A stretch of 64,000 nt of DNA, taken from positions 1 through 64,000 of IMG/VR virus record IMGVR_UViG_3300031963_000072; one strand, 5' to 3'. This document shows, piece after piece, positions 39,370-47,739 of the stretch. This DNA comes from a virus. How positions within the stretch are numbered: the first letter of the stretch is position 1; each line of letters opens with the position of its first letter. Both the position numbers and the translations under genes were made by a program. The notes beneath the pieces are model-generated. The model saw only the letters and a list, made by a program, of their open reading frames with translations. It was not told the DNA's origin and searched no databases.

Positions 39370-41036
39370 GCCTTGATTACAGATCTTACATAAGATCTGA
39401 TCAAGTTTTCATTCTTAGATTTAGAGGAAGAGATACTCGACATCGCACGCCAGACTCCGAGCTTCTCTTTCTTTCCGAGCCAGTCCGGTAGATTTTGAAT
39501 GAAACTCTGTGAGTCACCAGAACTGAGATAACCTCTCATTGCAGTTCCGCTGATGCCTCCCGTAGTAGATCTAGATACTGCAATTGGAACTATTCTGCCC
39601 TTCATCTCTGGGTTCTTGGCAAGAATGGCATCTACCCTCTGTTGTGCATCGTTCTCGCCTGCTGAGTCAACTCCGCCGTAGAGACGAACTACAGTCTTCT
39701 TGCCCCTGCTGACAAGGTCCTTCGCAATCAGAAGCGCCTCTCTCATAGGGGCATCCGAGAATCTAATAATAACTTTATCTCCGTACTGAGATGAGATTCC
39801 CGGGATATAGAAGTCACGCCACAACGGAATCATGTCCTCAGCGGTAACTTCTTCTCTTCCTCCCGTAGAAACAAACACTATGACAGAATCATTTCCGTCA
39901 GAGACTGCCTGTCGTATAAGAGAGTCGTGGCCTGCATGGAAAGGTTTAGCAGCCATCGGTATAACAGCAACTTTGTTGGCCCTGTGTGAGCCCGTGCCAA
40001 GAAGTCTTAACTTTGCAGTCAAAAACACGTCTTCCTGCACATTTATGACAGACTTGACCGGATGCGTTGGAAGATCATCGCTCAGGCCATAGACCTCTGA
40101 CGAGAGACGCTGAAGCATCTCAGAAGGATCGCCGGGAGGTAGACGGTCTAGAATGTCATCGACGAGTTCATTAACGAGACGCCAGTATGCTGTCTCCTCA
40201 TCCTCAGTGCCTTTGTAGCGGGATTGTTTTGCGCCGCGAGCATCTTTGCTATGTTGGTCTGCCGCTAGAACCTTGAGTAGTTGCTTCTCAGACATATCGT
40301 CATCTCCGACTTGAAGAACAACTCCTTCCGCAGGGCCGCCGAGTGATGACTCAAGCTGAGAGAAGACGTCTGCAGCCAATTTGACTATAGACATAGGGTC
40401 AGAAAAATCTGTTTCTTTAAATCCTTTAGAGAACAACTCGCGGAGTGAGGGATCGATGCATCCTTTAATGATTGACTCACGAGAGGAAAGATTTCCGTCA
40501 AAAACTACAGGGAATGCGCCTAGCTGCAAGATCTCTCTATGTCTGTTGAGCTCTTCGGAAGAATCTATGAAGTTTGATGAAGAAAAGAGCTGACCTCTAG
40601 AGACTGCGTACTTAGTAGGACCGAAACCGACGAGATACATGCCGTGTTTTCGAGCATAATCTCTCGTAATGGTAGGCTTGTTCTGCACAAACTCCACAAA
40701 AAATTCTGTGTTTGTGGGAATCGCCGCTGTACCTGGATGCACTTTTCTTAGGTGGTCGTGAACAAATTTATACTGAGAAGTACCGAGTGCTGCTGACTTG
40801 ATGTCTTTGTCGCGCTTTTCAAGACCTTGAAATTCCGTGGGATACAAGACATTACCCTTGTAGGCGACTATCCAATTCTTTGTGTAATCTTGATTAAACT
40901 TCTGGTCGTTTCGAATGAGAGTCAGCTTAGTACCGTCGACCTTTTCGACAGCAACAATGTGTTTCCTAACGAAGTCTGCCGCCTTCTTCGGATTTGTAAT
41001 TGCTTTCGATAGAGCCTTGATCGAAATGTCAAGCAT
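39366..41036 (-). CDS. Fusion of RNA/DNA-ligase-like and NMNAT-type nucleotidylyltransferase domains, C-terminal tag
   Basis: 556 residues. Lys32 in VEKVDGTKLTLI is a K-x-D-G adenylation motif of ligases and capping enzymes, with downstream blocks EFFVEFVQNK and AEGVVLQVGDD. After a linker, residues 360-520 form a cytidylyltransferase-type domain: PMAAKPFHAGHDSLIRQAV (PFHAGH, 365-370) and TGGISGTAMRGYL. The last residues NENLIRSYVRSVIKA match the capsid-targeting-like tag, here at the C-terminus. Possible NAD or RNA-end metabolism inside the virion or infected cell. Confidence 0.8.
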   Translation of the reverse strand: MLDISIKALSKAITNPKKAADFVRKHIVAVEKVDGTKLTLIRNDQKFNQDYTKNWIVAYKGNVLYPTEFQGLEKRDKDIKSAALGTSQYKFVHDHLRKVHPGTAAIPTNTEFFVEFVQNKPTITRDYARKHGMYLVGFGPTKYAVSRGQLFSSSNFIDSSEELNRHREILQLGAFPVVFDGNLSSRESIIKGCIDPSLRELFSKGFKETDFSDPMSIVKLAADVFSQLESSLGGPAEGVVLQVGDDDMSEKQLLKVLAADQHSKDARGAKQSRYKGTEDEETAYWRLVNELVDDILDRLPPGDPSEMLQRLSSEVYGLSDDLPTHPVKSVINVQEDVFLTAKLRLLGTGSHRANKVAVIPMAAKPFHAGHDSLIRQAVSDGNDSVIVFVSTGGREEVTAEDMIPLWRDFYIPGISSQYGDKVIIRFSDAPMREALLIAKDLVSRGKKTVVRLYGGVDSAGENDAQQRVDAILAKNPEMKGRIVPIAVSRSTTGGISGTAMRGYLSSGDSQSFIQNLPDWLGKKEKLGVWRAMSSISSSKSKNENLIRSYVRSVIKA

Positions 41037-42243
41037 TGATCTTTATGCCTCTTCGTCTAAATGTTTCTGCTACTCTTACTTTATATTTCTTGTAGTAGTC
41101 GCTTTGCAACTTCTCAAGTAGGTCTTGATGACTTTGAAGGAATGGAAACTTCTGCATGAACAACGAGACAGCACCCATTTTTGCAGATCTGTCAACTTCT
41201 GGATTGTATGCGTCGAGAGCTTGCCCTTGCCCAAAAAGTTTGTCATTTACGAAATCTAAAAATACTGAGTCTATCTGCGAGTCATCAAGGTGATCCGACA
41301 TTAGCTGAAGTATGCCAACGAAGGAATCGAGGAGTTGCAATTCATTACCTACTGGTTCCTCGCCGAATATTAGCGAGAATATTTCTTTCTTGGTCCTGGC
41401 ATAAGTAGAAGAACTGGTTGGGATCTCTTTGAATGCTCTCATTCCGTTCACAATGACGGGAGAACCATCGGGCAAAAACTGTTGCTCAGCATTCGCTCTG
41501 AGCCCTCTGTCGACTGAAAAAGACAGTAGAGAAAGAGGTGAAGTCCTCTTTGCCACTTTTATTGCCTCTGGGGGCTCAAGTGGACTTTTAGGAGTTAGAA
41601 CTACAGCATCAATCTGCGTGGAAGCCGCTTTTGCAAGACCCCTGAGAATGTACTTATGAAAAACTCCCTTGATACCAGACTTGATGTCTTCCCAAGAAGA
41701 AGAATGACCGAACTTAGAAAATTCATCGGGACCTCCTGTTTTTCCATATTCGACTCCTTCGAAATCGATTTGTACATTAATAGGAGAATCTAGGTTCTTT
41801 GATTTGTAAGAAAAAAGAGAATTAATTTGGTGACCTTCCCCTTGATCTTCTTTATTTTGTCCTATGTAAGTCACGTTGGGAGTTATTGACCTTCCCTGTA
41901 CTTTGGCAAGAAGATCAAATATTGTCTTTAGCTTTTCGTGAGGAACAGTTAAGTCTATGTCGCCAACAGTAGGTTTGTACTCTACGAACTCTTCATCAGA
42001 CATCTGCTTGTTAAAAAGGTGCTCTGAAGATCCGTTAAACGCCTGACCTGAAGAGAGAAGAGAATCTCTTGTCTTCGAAGGCCAGATCGGCTCTCCAAAC
42101 ACCTTGTTGTGCATGTCGTCAAGCTTCTTAAGAGCATCCAGAAAATGTCTAGTGAACTCAGCTCTGCTTATGCTTCTGAAGTCTGGTTTTCCTGCCTTCT
42201 GGTATTTTCCTTCTACGTCTTTTACTAGAACATTACCGCCCAT
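41029..42243 (-). CDS. Polymerase-beta-type nucleotidyltransferase-fold protein
   Basis: 404 residues. AFNGSSEHLF and TVGDIDLTVPHEKL give the GS and D-x-D motifs of the nucleotidyltransferase superfamily, and INVQIDFEGVEYGK offers the third acidic residue. The large C-terminal region is helical (ELQLLDSFVGILQLMSDHLD). Overlaps the ligase fusion gene by 8 bases. It might transfer nucleotides to RNA ends or proteins. A start preceded by AAGGA with ATAGTTA 19 bases upstream. Confidence 0.65.
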   Translation of the reverse strand: MGGNVLVKDVEGKYQKAGKPDFRSISRAEFTRHFLDALKKLDDMHNKVFGEPIWPSKTRDSLLSSGQAFNGSSEHLFNKQMSDEEFVEYKPTVGDIDLTVPHEKLKTIFDLLAKVQGRSITPNVTYIGQNKEDQGEGHQINSLFSYKSKNLDSPINVQIDFEGVEYGKTGGPDEFSKFGHSSSWEDIKSGIKGVFHKYILRGLAKAASTQIDAVVLTPKSPLEPPEAIKVAKRTSPLSLLSFSVDRGLRANAEQQFLPDGSPVIVNGMRAFKEIPTSSSTYARTKKEIFSLIFGEEPVGNELQLLDSFVGILQLMSDHLDDSQIDSVFLDFVNDKLFGQGQALDAYNPEVDRSAKMGAVSLFMQKFPFLQSHQDLLEKLQSDYYKKYKVRVAETFRRRGIKINA

Positions 42244-42262
42244 TCTTGTATCCTTCGTCTGA

Positions 42263-42269
42263 TAACTAT
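42263..42269 (-). promoter_or_regulatory. ATAGTTA late-promoter-like motif
   Basis: Minus-strand ATAGTTA 19 bases before the ATG at 42243; AAGGA lies between. Confidence 0.4.
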
Positions 42270-42279
42270 GAAGGTAATG

Positions 42280-43215
42280 TCAGAGGGTAGGAATAAATTC
42301 AACTGGATTTCTTTCCCGAGGAACATATACGACGTTATTGATTCCTCTGACCTCTTGATTATAAGACTTCTCAGGAACAAGAACCTTCACGCCATGTTTA
42401 GCATATTCTGCAGCATGCTTTGCAGAATCGTCTATCGCGAAATATTTACCCGTACTATAGAAGACTTGTTTAGAAAGCCAAATAAACTTTTCTGGAGCAA
42501 AAGCAACCCCATCTGCATCGATATCGTTTCTCTTGAGCCAGGTATAAGTGTCATAGAAGCACGCAAGCTCATTTGACGGTCTCGACGTAAGGATCTGAAT
42601 CCAGAAACCCTTGTCTTTGAGATAGTTTAGTAGATCGATATAGACCTCGTCACGCTCGAGCATCGCAAGACCATGACAGTCCATAAACTCTTTGAAATAT
42701 CCTTCGCTATTAACGCCGAGGCGTTTGAATTCTCGAACGTTATAGTACTCATCACTCTCAGGATCTATGAAATGGCCGCACTTTTTAGAAGACCACTCGC
42801 AGAACGACTTTCTGAAGTTTGCAAGAACATCATCCATGTCAAAAATAGCAACTGGCTGACCTTGCCACCGCCTGCCAGACAGCCTATGCCTGTAGTGGAG
42901 GAAGTCATCCTTTTGACTCAGAGCAGCTGCAAAATTATTCCCATCAATTTCCCAGAGGTTTAGGATGGCAAGAATATAACGATATGCATCAACAGTCTTA
43001 TAAAGAATCTTAGCCTTATCAACAGGCTCAGAAGCACAACGGTGATCTTTGTAATTAACAGACTCAACGATACCTGTCGCCTCTGAATGAAGAGCAAGCA
43101 CAAGAGTCTTTAATTGTTCTTCTCTTTGCTCATTAGTAAGGCTGGTGGCCTCGAAGAAAAGGTCCGAGAATGCTTTTTGAGCCTCTAAAGATTCGCTTAG
43201 ATTTGACCAATTCAT
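42280..43215 (-). CDS. MazG-like nucleotide pyrophosphohydrolase fused to HAD phosphatase
   Basis: 311 residues from the ATG overlapping the upstream stop (TGATG). The N-terminal 110 residues are an all-alpha NTP pyrophosphohydrolase domain (LVLALHSEATGIVESVNYKD with E-x-x-E spacing, VDAYRYILAIL). The C-terminal part starts at VAIFDMDDVLANFRKSF, the DxD motif of HAD 5'-nucleotidases, and later has IQILTSRPS and YFAIDDSAKHAA. It probably degrades a non-canonical or host deoxynucleotide in two steps. Confidence 0.75.
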   Translation of the reverse strand: MNWSNLSESLEAQKAFSDLFFEATSLTNEQREEQLKTLVLALHSEATGIVESVNYKDHRCASEPVDKAKILYKTVDAYRYILAILNLWEIDGNNFAAALSQKDDFLHYRHRLSGRRWQGQPVAIFDMDDVLANFRKSFCEWSSKKCGHFIDPESDEYYNVREFKRLGVNSEGYFKEFMDCHGLAMLERDEVYIDLLNYLKDKGFWIQILTSRPSNELACFYDTYTWLKRNDIDADGVAFAPEKFIWLSKQVFYSTGKYFAIDDSAKHAAEYAKHGVKVLVPEKSYNQEVRGINNVVYVPRERNPVEFIPTL

Positions 43216-43592
43216 CAATAATCTTTCTTTAGTCTGTCGTGGATTATTCCATCTTTTCTAACGTAAGCATGAAACAACTCATCAGCATCAATTCCAAGCA
43301 TCACAAGAACTGACAGGAAGTAGTTAAAAGCGTCAACATACTCCTCAAGGAAAGCCTCGTGGTCGAAGTCTGCAACTTCTGTGGTCCTGTGAGGCTTCCA
43401 GTTCTTGAGGTGAGCAAGTGACTCAAACATTTCCTCTACACCCTTTAGAACGGTATCTCTCACGACTTGCTGAGATTCTTTCTTGGAGATGTCGACAGGC
43501 CAGTCTTGCAACACAGCAGGCCTCTTCTCTGCCAAATCTTTCATAAACTTCTCTCGAAGCTGAAGCATTTTTGTTAACTTACAACTATCCAT
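43215..43592 (-). CDS. All-alpha NTP pyrophosphohydrolase (MazG / dimeric dUTPase-like)
   Basis: 125 residues. LKGVEEMFESLAHLKNWKPH then FDHEAFLEEYVDAFNYFLSV and LGIDADELFHAYVRKDGIIH follow the metal-binding helices of MazG and dimeric dUTPases (E-x-x-E and E-x-x-D). Directly precedes the MazG-HAD fusion gene. A trimeric dUTPase also exists in this window (60316-60744), so the substrate may be another nucleotide. Confidence 0.75.
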   Translation of the reverse strand: MDSCKLTKMLQLREKFMKDLAEKRPAVLQDWPVDISKKESQQVVRDTVLKGVEEMFESLAHLKNWKPHRTTEVADFDHEAFLEEYVDAFNYFLSVLVMLGIDADELFHAYVRKDGIIHDRLKKDY

Positions 43593-43633
43593 GTCTCAAA
43601 CATCATATAAAAGAGAACTGTTATAGTACAATG

Positions 43634-43640
43634 ATATTTA
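43634..43640 (+). promoter_or_regulatory. ATATTTA late-promoter-like motif
   Basis: Plus-strand ATATTTA five bases before the ATG at 43646, in the divergent gap. No Shine-Dalgarno sequence. Confidence 0.45.
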
Positions 43641-43645
43641 TTGAC

Positions 43646-43984
43646 ATGAAACTTAGCATCAGACAAATTCTACAAGAGCGCTTTGGAGATCCAATAGGAA
43701 GTTATGCGGGAGATGCACCTGCAGGTGTAAGGAGCATAGAAGAAGAGCACTGCCCTCAATGCGGCATGGAAGACTGTGAGTGTGATCACACAAACGAGGC
43801 AGATTCATGCAATCAGTGCGGCTACATGGAAGTTGAAGGATCGTGTGGATGCACGCACGAAATCTCAGAAGCAAAGAAGAAGCGTGGACTTTGGGCAAAC
43901 ATTCATGCAAGAAGGAAAGCCGGTAAGCGTCCGAAACGCCCGGGTGAAAAGGGATATCCAAAGACGCTTGACGTTGACAAATGA
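43646..43984 (+). CDS. Tagged zinc-finger-like cargo protein with basic C-terminal module
   Basis: 112 residues starting MKLSIRQILQERFGDP (tag). The middle has two Cys clusters, HCPQCGMEDCEC and SCNQCGYMEVEGSCGC, likely zinc-binding. The C-terminus KKRGLWANIHARRKAGKRPK then PGEKGYPKTLDV is a basic module I recall from many aquatic-phage proteins. Isolated plus-strand gene, ending at a hairpin terminator. May bind nucleic acid inside the head. Confidence 0.7.
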   Translation: MKLSIRQILQERFGDPIGSYAGDAPAGVRSIEEEHCPQCGMEDCECDHTNEADSCNQCGYMEVEGSCGCTHEISEAKKKRGLWANIHARRKAGKRPKRPGEKGYPKTLDVDK

Positions 43985-44018
43985 GAAACGGCCTCGAAAG
44001 AGGCCGTTTCAGTTTTTG
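43985..44018 (+). terminator. Bidirectional hairpin terminator
   Basis: GAAACGGCCTC and GAGGCCGTTTC pair around GAAA and are followed by AGTTTTTG on the plus strand. Separates the plus-strand gene from the convergent cargo operon. Confidence 0.88.
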
Positions 44019-44022
44019 CTTC

Positions 44023-44592
44023 TTACTTTTTCTTTTTCTTTGCTTTTGACTTCTTTACAACAGCCCATGACTTAGAAGGATTGGCCGAGTTGACTCGTGC
44101 CATCGCCCATTGATGTTGAGACATTCCTTTGCGTGAACCGCTGGTCGCCCACGCAGCAAGGCCCTTCTTGTATTCAGCCTCTACGGATCCTGGTGTGAGA
44201 CCACGTTTCTCAGCCTTCTTACGAAGTGTCTCTTTTGTCTTTGCTGAAAGAGCCTCGTTAATCAGTTCGGATACAAGATCCTGCAAAAGTTCAAATCCTT
44301 CATTTACAGATTCAGAGTCTGAACGTGGCTTGTTTTTAAATCCTGGCTTCTCACGCTCTTTTTCTTCCATGTCGGCACGTAGCTCGTATGCACGCTTCCT
44401 GTCTGCAGGATTATCACTCTTTGCGAGCTCTTTAGCCTTATCGAGTTCTTGATCACGCTTAGTACCTTGCTTTGCGCCGTACTGCCTTGGATGAGGCCTG
44501 TCTTCAGGATCAACTCTCTTGCTAGCTTGTTCAAAGACATCTCTAATGAGATCTCTTAGATCTTCTTCTGTCAGAGTTAATTCTTGGTCCAT
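44023..44592 (-). CDS. Tagged basic cargo protein
   Basis: 189 residues. The N-terminus LTLTEEDLRDLIRDVFEQA is a tag variant. A highly charged, low-complexity middle leads to a second helix (LLQDLVSELINEALSA) and the C-terminal module LAAWATSGSRKGMSQHQWAM followed by ARVNS and a poly-Lys tail. The QHQWAMARVNS segment is one I recall from many aquatic-phage proteins. Probably binds DNA in the head. Last gene of an operon that ends at the hairpin. Confidence 0.7.
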   Translation of the reverse strand: MDQELTLTEEDLRDLIRDVFEQASKRVDPEDRPHPRQYGAKQGTKRDQELDKAKELAKSDNPADRKRAYELRADMEEKEREKPGFKNKPRSDSESVNEGFELLQDLVSELINEALSAKTKETLRKKAEKRGLTPGSVEAEYKKGLAAWATSGSRKGMSQHQWAMARVNSANPSKSWAVVKKSKAKKKKK

Positions 44593-44598
44593 GATAAA

Positions 44599-45201
44599 TC
44601 ACTTCTCGCTGGGCCACTTGCCCGTGGCCTTGTGCATCATCCACGCTGCAGCTGCCTCGGGATCGTCTGCCCATTTCTCAACCTTCTTCACCTTATCCTT
44701 AAAGGTCTTGGTTCCCTTGAGGATCTTCTGCGCAGTCTTCTTTGAAGGTCCCTTCTTCTTGGCTTCAGCGTGCATGCCGTGCTCTTCTTCGTAGGCTTGC
44801 ATCTTAGCATCACCCGTGAGGTATCCGTGAACCTGCTGGAGGTTCTCGTGCGCAACTGCAAGGTGGTTCTGAACCCAACCAGGAAGCTGATCATCACCGT
44901 CGAGAAGCTCACACACCTCATATGCCATCTCCTTCATGGATGCGAGCTGAGACTTAGCCATGTAGCCTTCGTCGTCGTGGGCCTCACCGTGCTCTGAACC
45001 GTGGAGGAAGCGGTCGTCATCATCGAAGTCGACAGCAGGCTCATGTTCGTCGCCAGCAACATAACCCCAGTTACCGCTCTTCCACGCGGCCATCTCGTCC
45101 TCAGTGATGCGATTCATCGCCTCTGAGAGTTGTTTCTTCGGCTGTGATTTGCTTACTTCCTCTGCGATGAGTTTACGGAGCATCGTTGCTGTGAGTTTCA
45201 T
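44599..45201 (-). CDS. Tagged cargo protein with C-terminal HKATGKWPSE module
   Basis: 200 residues starting MKLTATMLRKLIAEEV (tag). Central part: KEMAYEVCELLDGDDQLPGW then VQNHLAVAHENLQQVHGYL, a conserved-looking helical domain. C-terminus: KKKGPSKKTAQKILKGTK and DDPEAAAAWMMHKATGKWPS. Same two-ended layout as its neighbours (tag, variable centre, short aromatic-basic end). Overlaps the Dps-like gene by ATGA. Confidence 0.7.
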   Translation of the reverse strand: MKLTATMLRKLIAEEVSKSQPKKQLSEAMNRITEDEMAAWKSGNWGYVAGDEHEPAVDFDDDDRFLHGSEHGEAHDDEGYMAKSQLASMKEMAYEVCELLDGDDQLPGWVQNHLAVAHENLQQVHGYLTGDAKMQAYEEEHGMHAEAKKKGPSKKTAQKILKGTKTFKDKVKKVEKWADDPEAAAAWMMHKATGKWPSEK

Positions 45202-45749
45202 TGTGGCATTATCCTTTGCTTGAGAAGGTAGATGTGTCCTTCGTGCTTGTCCTCGATTCCGGCGAGGAGATTGTCGAGACCACGTGTGAGAGTTCCGCAG
45301 GCCTTCATGTGCTCAACGAGGTGAGCAACAACTTTCAGGAAATTCATCTCTGCGAGATAGGAACGCTTGGCCAGCTCGGTGGGTTGCGGAATTGTGGATG
45401 TCATGCCGTATCCCTGAATGAGCTTGCAGAGTTGATTGTGGAGAAGCGCGATGTCGACGTTTGCCGTGGATCCAAGTCCGATTGCCTTCTCAGCGATGGA
45501 ATCGATCTCTCCTGTGACACCCTCGTAAAGGCGGGAGAAGAGTAAGTGGTCGCCATAGAAGGGATCGCCTTTTGTCGTCCAGTGGTGGTTCTGGTGCACA
45601 GATGCGAGGAACTTGAGGTTTGCGAGGAGCACAGAGAGTTCTGGGTAGGGAACTCCTCCCCATTCAGCAACCATGTTGTCGGTAACAATTCCAAGATTGG
45701 GCTCCACTACGAGAGCCATTTCAAGAGTTTCTACGAGTCTTCTCTTCAT
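45198..45749 (-). CDS. Dps / ferritin-like protein
   Basis: 183 residues. SVHQNHHWTTKGDPFYGDHL and EIDSIAEKAIGLGS follow the Dps ferroxidase layout (H-x-x-HW, D/E in the second helix). The N-terminal MKRRLVETLEMALVVE could be a weak tag. Dps proteins store iron and protect DNA by oligomerising on it; a packaged or infection-stage protective role is possible. Lies in the cargo cluster. Confidence 0.75.
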   Translation of the reverse strand: MKRRLVETLEMALVVEPNLGIVTDNMVAEWGGVPYPELSVLLANLKFLASVHQNHHWTTKGDPFYGDHLLFSRLYEGVTGEIDSIAEKAIGLGSTANVDIALLHNQLCKLIQGYGMTSTIPQPTELAKRSYLAEMNFLKVVAHLVEHMKACGTLTRGLDNLLAGIEDKHEGHIYLLKQRIMPQ

Positions 45750-45756
45750 TACATTC

Positions 45757-46902
45757 TCACTTCAAAGTAAGGTTAAAGCTGACTGAATCGAGGGCAGCTC
45801 CTGGTCCCCACGAGAGACGGTAGGGCTCTCCCTCGAGTGCCTGACGCTTGTTCCAAGAGTCTACGTAACGATCGAGAGCGTTCTCAGCCGTGACAGTCAT
45901 CTTACCACCAGGGACTTTCGCATTTACAGGAATGAGCGTCTCCTTGTGGTTGCCCTCACCGAGGCGATACTTCTTGATGCCAGCTGGAACAGAGGCCTTA
46001 CGAATGCTGAAGACCTTCTCAGCTTCTTCGATGTACTGAGAATTGGAAAGACTGGATTCTACCAGGTCGGCCGCAGGATCATTTCTGTCTTCAATGACAG
46101 GCAAGACTGCATCGTCGAGGTGAGATTCACGAAGCAAGCGGGCTGCTATAGCCTTGAGCGACCCCTCTCCGAGAACTTCCTCTTCACGAGCTTTTATGCA
46201 GTCATAAATGCATTTGAGAAGTTTCTCCCTGTCCAACTTAACTCCTGTAGTAGAGTAATGGCTGGCAACTACTCGTGTCGCGACCGTCTCTTCCCAATTT
46301 CCTTCGATATTACCGCCGTATTCTTTACAAAGCTTGCTTGCAAGTCTTTCGTACCAGCTATCTGGTAAGTCTTTACCTGTGCTGCGGGTCTTGACTGCAT
46401 CTCCAAGTGGCTCTTCTCCATACATGTCAAATGGTTCTTCAACAGGTTTGACGTTTGGGAGACCTGATTCTTGTAGCCTCTTTTGTTTCACTATTGTCAA
46501 TAGCTGATCATCATTAGGGAACTTCCTGATAGACTCTTTTAAAGATCCGTAAGGAAGGCGTTTTGCTACTGCACATCTTACTGAAGAAGAAGGATCACTG
46601 AGAAGTCTCTCAGCAAGTCTTATTGGAAGCAATCTAGCTGCAAGCTTTCTTACTTCTGAGTGCTTGCTCATTAAAGCTTCCACCAAGATAGACGTTTTTG
46701 CAGACTTGTAGTCCGTCTGACCCGTTGATTCAAAAAAATCCAGCTGTTCATTTGCAGCTTCCGCGACTCTCTCGCAACTTTTGGAGACCATGACGGGAGG
46801 GCCAAAAACGCGAAAGAGCTCGTCGCGAATTGCTGAATTCTTCTGTTCTTCTTTTATCGTTATCTTTGCTACTCGCTGCAGCTCTTCAAGCTTCAGATCC
46901 AT
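45757..46902 (-). CDS. Hypothetical cargo-type protein with HEAT-like repeats
   Basis: 381 residues. The N-terminal LKLEELQRVAKITIKEEQ may be a tag variant. Residues 70-125 look like two or three HEAT-like helical repeats (HSEVRKLAARLLPIRLAERL, DPSSSVRCAVAKRLPYGSLK). The C-terminal half is a mixed domain ending in a strand (DSVSFNLTL). The ATG follows AGGAG, with ATACTTA 21 bases upstream; this is probably the first gene of the 46.9-44.0 kb operon. Confidence 0.6.
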   Translation of the reverse strand: MDLKLEELQRVAKITIKEEQKNSAIRDELFRVFGPPVMVSKSCERVAEAANEQLDFFESTGQTDYKSAKTSILVEALMSKHSEVRKLAARLLPIRLAERLLSDPSSSVRCAVAKRLPYGSLKESIRKFPNDDQLLTIVKQKRLQESGLPNVKPVEEPFDMYGEEPLGDAVKTRSTGKDLPDSWYERLASKLCKEYGGNIEGNWEETVATRVVASHYSTTGVKLDREKLLKCIYDCIKAREEEVLGEGSLKAIAARLLRESHLDDAVLPVIEDRNDPAADLVESSLSNSQYIEEAEKVFSIRKASVPAGIKKYRLGEGNHKETLIPVNAKVPGGKMTVTAENALDRYVDSWNKRQALEGEPYRLSWGPGAALDSVSFNLTLK

Positions 46903-46923
46903 ATTGAAAAGACTCCTAGTTTC

Positions 46924-46930
46924 TAAGTAT
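46924..46930 (-). promoter_or_regulatory. ATACTTA late-promoter-like motif
   Basis: Minus-strand ATACTTA 21 bases before the ATG at 46902; AGGAG lies between motif and start. Confidence 0.45.
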
Positions 46931-46952
46931 TAAGCGCAAATGAAATCATACG

Positions 46953-47141
46953 CTATTTAGTGGACAACTTCATGTCTTTGGCCCACGAAGCTATCTTTTT
47001 CTTGGCGTCGTCTCTCACAAGAACGCTCTTTTTCTTAAATGCAGGATCGTCTAGAAGTTCTTCCGTATAGGATTCTTCAGGCTGTGAACCACTAATAGCC
47101 TTTCTAACAATCTCTCGCAGCTGTCCTAGAGTAATCTTCAT
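46953..47141 (-). CDS. Small tagged protein (62 aa)
   Basis: 62 residues: MKITLGQLREIVRKAISG (tag) then SVLVRDDAKKKIASWAKDMK. The second half recurs, as I recall, in other phage cargo proteins. The ATG is six bases after ATAGTTA, and also overlaps the upstream stop (ATGA), so either coupled or leaderless translation is possible. Confidence 0.7.
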   Translation of the reverse strand: MKITLGQLREIVRKAISGSQPEESYTEELLDDPAFKKKSVLVRDDAKKKIASWAKDMKLSTK

Positions 47142-47677
47142 GAATAGTAACTATTAAACTGAAAGAAAGAAGACCAGTCAGGGTGCCAAGTTCCAGTAGG
47201 ACTCACATCCCAGAAATGAGTCATTAACGGGATAGAAGGCGGCTTCCTCAAATGCATCCCAGACTCAGAAAGAAGTCTCGATCCTTTTCTAATATTGCAC
47301 TTTTTACAAGCAGAAACACAGTTCTTCCAGTCTGTAGTTCCGCCTTTAGAACGCGGAAGCACGTGGTCGATCGTGATGGTCTTGTAGTCCAGATTTATTC
47401 CGCAATATTGACATTGCCAGTTATCACGGTTAAATAAGACTCTTTTTCTAAAACGTGGAGTAGAGTACTTGCGTGTCACCCGTTCGAAGAGCCGAACGGT
47501 AGCAGGAACCCTATAGGCACTACCGGGAGTCGTGTAGACATCATCCCACGCGCTAGGAGATTCTCCCACCGTAATTACCTCAGCCCTGCATTTAAACAGC
47601 AGATTGAGAGCACGAATAGACGATACGAAGTTAAGTGGTGTCCAATCAGCATTGAGTAGGAGAACGTTTCTTTTCAT
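47138..47677 (-). CDS. HNH endonuclease
   Basis: 179 residues starting MKRNVLLLNADWTPLNF, preceded by AGGAG five bases upstream. A longer start (ATG at 47743, overlapping the methyltransferase stop) adds 22 residues. The HNH domain is NWQCQYCGINLDYKTITIDH, VLPRSKGGTTDWKNCVSACK and KCNIRKGSR, with two CxxC zinc pairs. This MKRNVLLLNADWxPL family is widespread in bacteria and phages. Adjacent to a DNA methyltransferase. Confidence 0.88.
   Translation of the reverse strand: MKRNVLLLNADWTPLNFVSSIRALNLLFKCRAEVITVGESPSAWDDVYTTPGSAYRVPATVRLFERVTRKYSTPRFRKRVLFNRDNWQCQYCGINLDYKTITIDHVLPRSKGGTTDWKNCVSACKKCNIRKGSRLLSESGMHLRKPPSIPLMTHFWDVSPTGTWHPDWSSFFQFNSYYS
47148..47154 (-). promoter_or_regulatory. 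ATAGTTA late-promoter-like motif
   Basis: Minus-strand ATAGTTA six bases before the ATG at 47141, inside the 3' end of the HNH gene. Confidence 0.4.
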
Positions 47678-47739
47678 TTCAGCTCCTAAGATCGGCGGCT
47701 TTGATGTAAATATCTTTCCGCTGATCGGCATCGAGGCCC

